Assembly (NCBI RefSeq): GCF_018324205.1
Contig: NZ_AP023356.1
Coordinates: 2,435,501-2,499,500 of the forward strand
DNA length: 64,000 nucleotides
DNA from: Actinoplanes ianthinogenes
Lineage (GTDB): Bacteria; Actinomycetota; Actinomycetes; Mycobacteriales; Micromonosporaceae
Reading direction: 5' to 3'
Positions 58,899 through 64,000 of the stretch are shown piece by piece. Positions within the stretch are counted from its first letter, which is position 1. Every line of letters starts with the position of its first letter. The translations under genes and the position numbers were made by a program. The notes under the pieces were generated by a model that was given only the letters and a program-made list of their open reading frames with translations, was not told the origin of the DNA and did no database searches.

Positions 58899-59452
58899 GC
58901 CCGGCCGCGAAAGTCCGATCCGGCGGCGCCTGGGCCGAGGCCGAGCTGACCGGCGCGGCCCGGCTCGGCGGCGCCTGGACGCGCTTCTCCCGGCTGAAGA
59001 CCGAGGAGTCGTTCGCCTTCGACGGCACGCTCGCCGGAACCTACGACGACGGCCGCGCGGTCGCGCTCGGGCTGCGCTGGACCGCCAGCTCGCCGGGCCT
59101 CTGGATCGGATGTGCGGTCTGGGTCGCGCGCTACATGAGCGGCCTGCCCCTGACCGTCGCGGCGTACCACGCGGACACCCAGGTCGAGCTGTCCCGAGCG
59201 GCGTCGGCCCCGACTGCGGAGTTGCAGTCGGCGCGCGTCATGTTCGCCAAGGCCGTCCCGGTCTCGCCCGGCGTGCCGTACCTGGCGAACTACCACGCCC
59301 GCTTTTACGTGGCCTCCTTCGACACGTTGCCGGCGACCAGCGCGCACATGACCTCCGACGCCGGAAGCCGCTGGATCGCGAGCGATGAGATCGCCTTCCC
59401 GGTGAACGGCTCGCAGGCGAATTACCACGTCACCCCCCTCGTCCTCTTCTAA
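58895..59452 (+). CDS. Virion surface/fibre-like protein with DUF4082-like domain
   Basis: A 185-aa protein. The short N-terminus (KVRSGGAWAEAELTGAARLGGAW) is typical of phage structural proteins; the rest is a beta-sandwich resembling DUF4082 (ALGLRWTASSPGLWIGCAVW; VMFAKAVPVSPGVPYLANYH; NYHVTPLVLF). Such domains usually occur in surface or carbohydrate-associated proteins. Position among head-tail connector genes suggests a collar or head fibre; this is inferred. Confidence 0.7.
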   Translation: MSPAAKVRSGGAWAEAELTGAARLGGAWTRFSRLKTEESFAFDGTLAGTYDDGRAVALGLRWTASSPGLWIGCAVWVARYMSGLPLTVAAYHADTQVELSRAASAPTAELQSARVMFAKAVPVSPGVPYLANYHARFYVASFDTLPATSAHMTSDAGSRWIASDEIAFPVNGSQANYHVTPLVLF

Positions 59453-59461
59453 GGAGCCCGC

Positions 59462-59800
59462 GTGCCTGCCCGAATCCGGCTCGATCACAGGGGCATGGGC
59501 GAGATGCTGCGCTCGGGCGAGGTCGCCGCGACCATCGCTCTGCGGGCCGCCGAGGTCGAGCGGGCGGTGTCCGAGCACCAGTCGATCGTGCGGCACGAGA
59601 TGCCGGTCGAGCGGCACGCCTACACCTCCGACCGGGCCGGCGAAGACGTCACGATCGAGCACGCCGGCGGGCTGGCTGTCGAAGCGAAGTACGGCGTCCT
59701 CGCCGACGCGGCCCGCGCGGTCGCCTTGCAGGTCACCACCGCCCGGCAGCAGGCGACACGGCGCCGCCGCAAGGCGAAGAAGGATCAGGGCGCCTCGTGA
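59462..59800 (+). CDS. HK97 gp10-like tail-completion protein
   Basis: A 112-aa protein (MPARIRLDHRGMGEMLRSGE; VERHAYTSDRAGEDVTIEHA; EAKYGVLADAARAV) with a basic tail, matching the gp10-like neck/tail-completion family by size, position and the central beta motif. GTG start; 4-bp overlap with the next gene. Confidence 0.78.
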   Translation: MPARIRLDHRGMGEMLRSGEVAATIALRAAEVERAVSEHQSIVRHEMPVERHAYTSDRAGEDVTIEHAGGLAVEAKYGVLADAARAVALQVTTARQQATRRRRKAKKDQGAS

Positions 59801-60183
59801 CTCGTTTCGCTGATCCGCAGCTCGCCGCCCTGACCGTTCTGCGTGCCGCTGCACCGGGTGTGACCTTTGGGACCAAGGCGGTCGACGACTATCCCGAAGG
59901 CGCGGCGCCCGGTCTGCCGTACGTCCAAGTCCGCGCGGGCGTCGCCGCTGTCCGCTGGCCGGTCGCCGCTGTCGCGCCGCTGCGCGTCGTGGCCTGGGCC
60001 GACACCGAGGCCGCCGCCACGGCGCTCGCCTGGCAGCTCCACGGCGTGCTCCTGGACTTCCGGCACGGCCGGGACATCCGGAGCTTCGCGCCGGAGCTCG
60101 GCCCGCTCCCGGCGGCCGACCCGGACACGGGTCGCCCGCTCTGTTCCTTCTCCGTTCTGGCGCGTCTGCGCCCCCAGCAATAA
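59797..60183 (+). CDS. Tail terminator protein
   Basis: A 128-aa protein (LAALTVLRAAAPGVTFGTKA; LPYVQVRAGVAAVRWPVAAV; FSVLARLRPQQ) with the alpha-beta layout of the gpU-like tail terminator that caps the tail tube and joins it to the head. Size and position just before the tube gene support this. GTG start. Confidence 0.78.
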   Translation: MTRFADPQLAALTVLRAAAPGVTFGTKAVDDYPEGAAPGLPYVQVRAGVAAVRWPVAAVAPLRVVAWADTEAAATALAWQLHGVLLDFRHGRDIRSFAPELGPLPAADPDTGRPLCSFSVLARLRPQQ

Positions 60184-60195
60184 AGGAGCTGCCCC

Positions 60196-60741
60196 TTGTC
60201 GGGCGACCCGACCAAGGCGTCCCAGTGGGAGGGCGCCGACATCTACATCCACGACACCATCGGGACGGCCGGTCCGACGGACCTGACGACCGCATGGGGC
60301 ACCGGCTGGACCGTCGTCGGCCTGCTCGACGGCGAGGAAGGCGCGACCTGGGAGCGTGACGAGGAGTCCTCGGAGAAGTACGCCTGGGGCGGCATCCTCG
60401 TGAAGCGGACCAAGTCCAAGCACAAGCGGACGCTGAAGTTCGTCGCGCTGGAGGACAACGACACCGTCTTCAAGCTGATCAACCCGGGTTCGACGCGGAC
60501 CACCACGGCCGGCGTGACCAGCTCGAAGATCAAGGTCCCGAAGGGGCACGAGTTCGCGCTCGGGATGGAGCTGCGCGAGGGCGACAAGGTCGTCCGGCGC
60601 ACCGTCAAGCGGGCCGAGGTCGACACGGTCGACGAGATCAAGGAGTCCGAGTCCGAGGTCACGGTCTACGCGATCACGGTCGTGCTCTACCCCGAGGCCG
60701 ACGGCACCCTCTACACCGAAATCTCCGGCGAGGTCGAGTAA
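60196..60741 (+). CDS. Major tail (tube) protein
   Basis: A 181-aa protein (WEGADIYIHDTIGTAGPTDL; GWTVVGLLDGEEGATWERDE; YAWGGILVKRTKSKHKRTLK; VTVYAITVVLYPEADGTLYT), the common actinophage tail-tube family. It polymerises around the tape measure. TTG start with AGGAGCTG upstream. Followed by a terminator, as is usual before the chaperone genes. Confidence 0.9.
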   Translation: MSGDPTKASQWEGADIYIHDTIGTAGPTDLTTAWGTGWTVVGLLDGEEGATWERDEESSEKYAWGGILVKRTKSKHKRTLKFVALEDNDTVFKLINPGSTRTTTAGVTSSKIKVPKGHEFALGMELREGDKVVRRTVKRAEVDTVDEIKESESEVTVYAITVVLYPEADGTLYTEISGEVE

Positions 60742-60758
60742 CTCCCTCGCTTTCTCCC

Positions 60759-60805
60759 GGTCCCGAGGCCGTCCCGCGCAGAGGCGGTCTCGGGGCCTTC
60801 TTTCT
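60759..60805 (+). terminator. Terminator after the tail tube gene
   Basis: A GGTCCCGAGGCCG/CGGTCTCGGGGCC stem with one mismatch (arms 60759-60771 and 60785-60797), followed by TTCTTTCT. It would leave the tube protein more abundant than downstream tail genes. Confidence 0.75.
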
Positions 60806-60835
60806 GCGCTCTCTGCCCTCCTGAAAGGACTTTCG

Positions 60836-61108
60836 TTGCCTGCGAGTAAGACCGCTGCCGCCCGTGCCGAGGCGGCCGACCAGCCGACCACCTTCTCGTT
60901 CGACGGCGAGACCTACACCATCGCCCCGTCGAAGGACTGGGACCTCGACGCCCTGGACGCGATGGAGGAGGGCCAGATCGTCAAGCCGGTCAAGCTGATC
61001 CTCGGCGCCGAGCAGTGGGCGACGTTCAAGACCAAGCGCCGCACGATCGGCGACCTCAACGCGATGTTCGAGGCGCTCCAGACCGCCGCGGGGCTCGCGG
61101 GAAACTGA
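60836..61108 (+). CDS. Tail assembly chaperone, short form (gpG-like)
   Basis: A 90-aa protein (TTFSFDGETYTIAPSKDWDL; MEEGQIVKPVKLILGAEQW) of the tail assembly chaperone family that coats the tape measure protein during assembly. TTG start with GAAAGGAC upstream. The last codons form the slippery heptamer GGGAAAC immediately before TGA, from which a longer frameshift product is made. Confidence 0.88.
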   Translation: MPASKTAAARAEAADQPTTFSFDGETYTIAPSKDWDLDALDAMEEGQIVKPVKLILGAEQWATFKTKRRTIGDLNAMFEALQTAAGLAGN

Positions 61109-61470
61109 TCGCGCTCGCCGGCCTGCTCCGAGATCACTACGACGCCGTAGAGGCTGATTTCCAGCGCTTCTACGGCGTCGACCTCGGCGGCCTCTGGCGC
61201 GGCGAGCTGTCGCTGCGGCGCGTGAGCGCGCTGGTCACCAACCTTCCCCCTGAGTCCGCGACCTGGGCCGCGGAGAACGGCGAGGCCCTCGGCGCGTCCC
61301 GCGCGGACGTGCTGCTCGCGGACATCTTCCAGGCCGTCACCGGCCAGCCGCACCCGCTCCGTCCGCAGCCGAAAGACCGCGCGGCCGTCGAGCAGCACGA
61401 ATCAACCGCCGCCCGCCTCCGCGCCCAGCGTGCCCGCGTGGCCGCACAGCGCCCGAAGGAGGCGTCATAA
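60836..61470 (+). CDS. Tail assembly chaperone, frameshifted long form (gpGT-like)
   Basis: A programmed -1 frameshift at G-GGA-AAC (61099-61105) would join the 90-aa short form to 121 residues in the overlapping frame (CTG at 61105 to TAA ending 61470), giving about 211 aa. The extension, LIALAGLLRDHYDAVEADF, LGGLWRGELSLRRVSALVTN and the charged tail ending RPKEAS, is the standard T-domain of actinophage chaperones and has no good start of its own. Confidence 0.88.
61099..61105 (+). other. -1 programmed ribosomal frameshift site GGGAAAC
   Basis: The heptamer is in the X-XXY-YYZ phase relative to the gpG frame and is followed directly by the TGA stop. After slippage the reading is GGG-AAA-CTG, which enters the gpT frame. 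Location matches the conserved frameshift site of long-tailed phages. Confidence 0.9.
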
Positions 61471-64000
61471 GCAACGTCGGCTACGCCACCCTCTCGATCA
61501 TCCCGAGCGCGAAGGGCTTCCTGAAGAAGCTCCAGGCCGAGACGAAGTCACCGCTTGAGGCGTACAGCAAGGAAGTCGGCAAGGCCCTCTCCGACCAGGT
61601 CGCCACCGCCGTCGGCGAGGGCCTGAGCAAGGCCAACGCCCAGGCGTTCGGCCAGCGGGTCGGCGACTCGACGCGCTCCTCCACCTCGCAGGGCATCCGC
61701 GACGGCGTCAAGGACGGCGCCGAGACCTGGAAGAAGCCGCTCCGGACCAGCATCGGCAAGGCGCTGCGCGGCGGCTTCAGCGCCGGCTTCCGGTTCTTCC
61801 GCTCGTCCGCCCAGGCCGAAGGCGACGGCTTCCGCCGCTCGCTCGTCCGCGGTCTCGCGGGCGGAGTGCTGAGCGGGCTGTCCAGCGCGTTCAGCGCGGC
61901 CGGCAAGCTCGCGGGCGAGTTCGCGACCAACGTCAGCGAAGCCCTGCGCGAGGGCGGCAAGGTCGCGCTGTCGGCCGTGACCGGCCTGATCAGCACCGCC
62001 GCCGGTACAGCTGCGACCGGCGGTCTAAACCTCCTGCTCGGAGCGCTGATCGCCATCAGCGCCGCGCTCCCCATCGCCATCGGCGGATTCCTCGCCCTGG
62101 CCCCGGCGATCTACCTCGTCGGGGGTGCGGCCGGTTCGCTGTTCACCCTGGCCACGGGCGGTATCGCCACGATGGTCGTCCTCGGCATGGCGACGCACGG
62201 GCTCGGCGACGCCTTCAAGGAGCTGGGCGAGAAGGGCAAGGTCAGCCGGGAAACGCTCGACAAGCTCGCGCCTGCGGCGGCGAAGTTCGTCCAGAAGGTC
62301 GCCGAGATCAAGAAGCCGTTCGGCGAGCTGACGAAGTACGTCCAGAGCCGCGTCTTCCGCGACCTGGCCGGCGTCCTGGACAAGCTCTGGAAGCGCTGGC
62401 AGAAGCCACTTTTCAAGATCCTCGGCGGCGTCGGAAACACGATCAACGGCGTCATCCGGCAGATCGGCGCCGGGCTCAGCAAGAAGAGCTTCATCAGCAA
62501 CATCACGAAGGCGACCGCGGGCTTCGACGTCTTCCTCGCCCGCCTCGGCAAGAGCGCTGGGCCACTGATCGACACCTTCGGTCGGCTGGCCGCGGCAGCG
62601 GTCCCCTTCCTGACCCAGCTCGGCGACCTGATCGGCGGCGTGATCGACCGCTTCTCCGCCTGGGTCGCAACGGCCGACAAGAGCGGCAAGCTCACGGGCT
62701 TCTTCACCGACGCCGCTCAGGCGCTCCGCGACATCTGGGCGATCGGCGGCCTCAGCTTCAAGATCATCGGCGACATCGTCCGCATCCTGTTCCCGTCGGC
62801 GAAGTCCGCTTCGGGCAGCGTGCTCGGCGGCGTCCGCACCACGCTCGAAGACATTCACACCTGGCTCAGCGACCCGAAGAACGTCGCCGCGATCCAGAAC
62901 ATGATCGACAAGATCAAGGACTTCGCGAAGAAGGCCGTGACGGAGTGGATTCCTGCCGTCGCGAACTTCTTTTCCGAGGTCGGCAAGTGGATGGACAAGG
63001 TCGCAGGCTGGGGCCAGAAGTGGGATGACTTCAAGCGGCGCGTCTCGATCGCGCTGGGCGCAGCTCTCGCCATCGCTCGCAGCACCATCAGCGGCATCGT
63101 CGACCAGGTCAAGCGCATCGCCGATCCGCTGCGATCCGCTGGCGCCGCGTTCGGTCGTTTCAAGTCGGCCGTCAAGACGCACATCGCCCAAGCCATCGCG
63201 GCCGTCCAGGGCCTCCCCGCGAAGATCGTCGGGGCACTAACCGGGCTTCCGGGCCAGCTCTACGACGCCGGTAAGCAGGCCGTCGCCGGTTTCGTCCGGG
63301 GCCTGCTCTCCGACGCGGGCGGCTTGATCGGCGCCGGCACGTCTCTCGGCCGGATGGCGCTCAACGCCGCGAAGAACGCCCTCGACATCAACTCGCCGTC
63401 ACGGAAGATGGCCGAGCTGGGCACCTGGGCGACGAAGGGCTTCGTCGTCGGCATGGTCGGCGGCCTCGACGAGGTCAAGAAGACCGCCGAGAGGCTCGCC
63501 GAGAAGGCGCTCTCCGCGCTGCGGGCCAAGGGCCTCAGCGAGTCGGCCGCGAACAAGCGCGTCAACGCCCTGACCAAGGCGCTCGCGCCGAAGCAGAAGC
63601 AGATCGACGCGCTGGCGAAGAAATGGGATGCGCTGGCCGCGAAGATCTCCGACGCGAAGCAGAAGCTCGCCGACGCGATCCAGGCCCGCTCCGACTTCAG
63701 CGCCGCCGTGCGCAGCTCGGTCATCGACACCGGCTCGATCACCAGCATCGACGCGGGCAACTCCAGCGGGATCATCGCCTCGATGCGCGCCCAGCTCGTC
63801 CGGGCGCAGAAGTGGGCGAGCGTCCTCGGGCAGCTCCGCAAGCAGGGCCTCAACGACACGACGTATCGCCAGCTCGTCGAGGCCGGACCCGACAGCCTGG
63901 AGATCGCCGAGACGCTGCTCAAGGGCGGCAAGTCTGCGATCGGCGAGGTCAACACCGTTCAGAAGCAGCTCGCGAGCGTGGCCAGCTCGGTCGGCGGCCA
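61467..64000 (+). CDS. Tape measure protein, N-terminal 844 residues (runs off the right edge)
   Basis: A long frame open to the window end. It opens (M)SNVGYATLSIIPSAKGFLKK, the usual actinophage tape-measure start, followed by Ala/Gly-rich helices, a hydrophobic region (about residues 175-250, e.g. LLLGALIAISAALPIAIGGF), and NSPSRKMAELGTWATKGFVV at about residue 640, a motif shared by tape measures. It sets tail length and is ejected with DNA. The start codon appears to be ATA at 61467, overlapping the preceding TAA stop, with AGGAGG (61457-61462) 4 bases upstream; no ATG, GTG or TTG exists nearby in this frame. Confidence 0.88.
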   Translation, partial: MSNVGYATLSIIPSAKGFLKKLQAETKSPLEAYSKEVGKALSDQVATAVGEGLSKANAQAFGQRVGDSTRSSTSQGIRDGVKDGAETWKKPLRTSIGKALRGGFSAGFRFFRSSAQAEGDGFRRSLVRGLAGGVLSGLSSAFSAAGKLAGEFATNVSEALREGGKVALSAVTGLISTAAGTAATGGLNLLLGALIAISAALPIAIGGFLALAPAIYLVGGAAGSLFTLATGGIATMVVLGMATHGLGDAFKELGEKGKVSRETLDKLAPAAAKFVQKVAEIKKPFGELTKYVQSRVFRDLAGVLDKLWKRWQKPLFKILGGVGNTINGVIRQIGAGLSKKSFISNITKATAGFDVFLARLGKSAGPLIDTFGRLAAAAVPFLTQLGDLIGGVIDRFSAWVATADKSGKLTGFFTDAAQALRDIWAIGGLSFKIIGDIVRILFPSAKSASGSVLGGVRTTLEDIHTWLSDPKNVAAIQNMIDKIKDFAKKAVTEWIPAVANFFSEVGKWMDKVAGWGQKWDDFKRRVSIALGAALAIARSTISGIVDQVKRIADPLRSAGAAFGRFKSAVKTHIAQAIAAVQGLPAKIVGALTGLPGQLYDAGKQAVAGFVRGLLSDAGGLIGAGTSLGRMALNAAKNALDINSPSRKMAELGTWATKGFVVGMVGGLDEVKKTAERLAEKALSALRAKGLSESAANKRVNALTKALAPKQKQIDALAKKWDALAAKISDAKQKLADAIQARSDFSAAVRSSVIDTGSITSIDAGNSSGIIASMRAQLVRAQKWASVLGQLRKQGLNDTTYRQLVEAGPDSLEIAETLLKGGKSAIGEVNTVQKQLASVASSVGG

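Larger units (their letters stand above)
42100..64000. mobile_element. Integrated tailed phage (left 21.9 kb), siphovirus-like
   Basis: From attL to the window edge every gene fits a temperate tailed phage: serine integrase, HNH nucleases, terminase, portal, MuF, scaffold, coat, connectors, tail tube, chaperones and tape measure, all but one on the plus strand in canonical order. The long tape measure and tail-tube genes indicate a long-tailed siphovirus. Codon usage shifts at the boundary toward CTC and CGC. Right end, lysis genes, tail tip and replication genes are outside the window. Confidence 0.95.

Noticed and set aside
1..64000. CRISPR arrays or insertion sequences
   Set aside because: No regularly spaced direct repeats, no cas genes, no transposase and no IS ends were recognised.

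Overview
The DNA is very GC-rich (roughly 70%), with dense, often overlapping genes and many GTG/TTG starts. Together with the gene content (DUF4235/DUF3618/holin-like operon, DUF1206, AfsR/LAL-type LuxR ATPase, SpoIIE-HATPase phosphatase, membrane-anchored CBM2 protein, XRE-DUF5753 regulator) this points to an actinomycete, most likely Micromonosporaceae (Actinoplanes-like). That placement is inference from gene content only. No rRNA, tRNA or CRISPR was recognised.

Positions 1 to about 42100 are host chromosome. In order: partial trans-aconitate methyltransferase and a divergent aldo/keto reductase; cold-shock protein; envelope-stress-type operon; MscS channel; DUF1206 protein; lipoprotein; GNAT; NagZ-like hexosaminidase; RecQ; AraC/VOC pair; FAD monooxygenase. 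Next comes a trypsin-STAND-WD40 conflict protein (1348 aa) coupled to a Trypco1 gene (12324-16666). Then a methyltransferase, a LAL regulator, an ABC exporter/two-component operon, a glycosyltransferase, an XRE regulator pair, SRPBCC proteins, a phytoene-dehydrogenase-like oxidoreductase, a mechanosensitive-channel-like protein with a long repetitive tail, a CBM2 protein, a PAS-GAF-SpoIIE-HATPase phosphatase, a VOC protein, and a MarR regulator facing a pirin gene.

The pirin gene is cut at codon 77. From about 42100 to the right edge lies the left 21.9 kb of an integrated tailed phage. Its integrase is a large serine recombinase closely resembling phiC31 integrase, and the insertion sits in the same pirin segment that holds the phiC31 attB. 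The prophage reads: attL, PASTA lipoprotein, small membrane protein, divergent 62-aa gene, integrase, a symmetric operator/promoter region, seven overlapping small genes, two HNH nucleases, terminase small and large subunits, portal, a 968-aa MuF protein carrying a kinase-like domain and an ADP-ribosyltransferase, a small gene that could be its immunity partner, scaffold, P22-type coat protein, head-tail connector genes (two with fibre-like domains), tail terminator, tail tube, frameshifted tail assembly chaperones, and a tape measure protein that runs off the window. The phage part visibly prefers CTC and CGC codons where the host part prefers CTG and CGG.

The most interesting items are the virion-associated MuF/kinase/ART effector with its downstream gene, the phiC31-like insertion into pirin next to its MarR regulator, the trypsin-STAND-double-propeller system, the mirror-symmetric operator region after int, and an apparent ATA start of the tape measure gene. 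attR, the other half of pirin, lysis genes and a recognisable phage repressor are not in this window.
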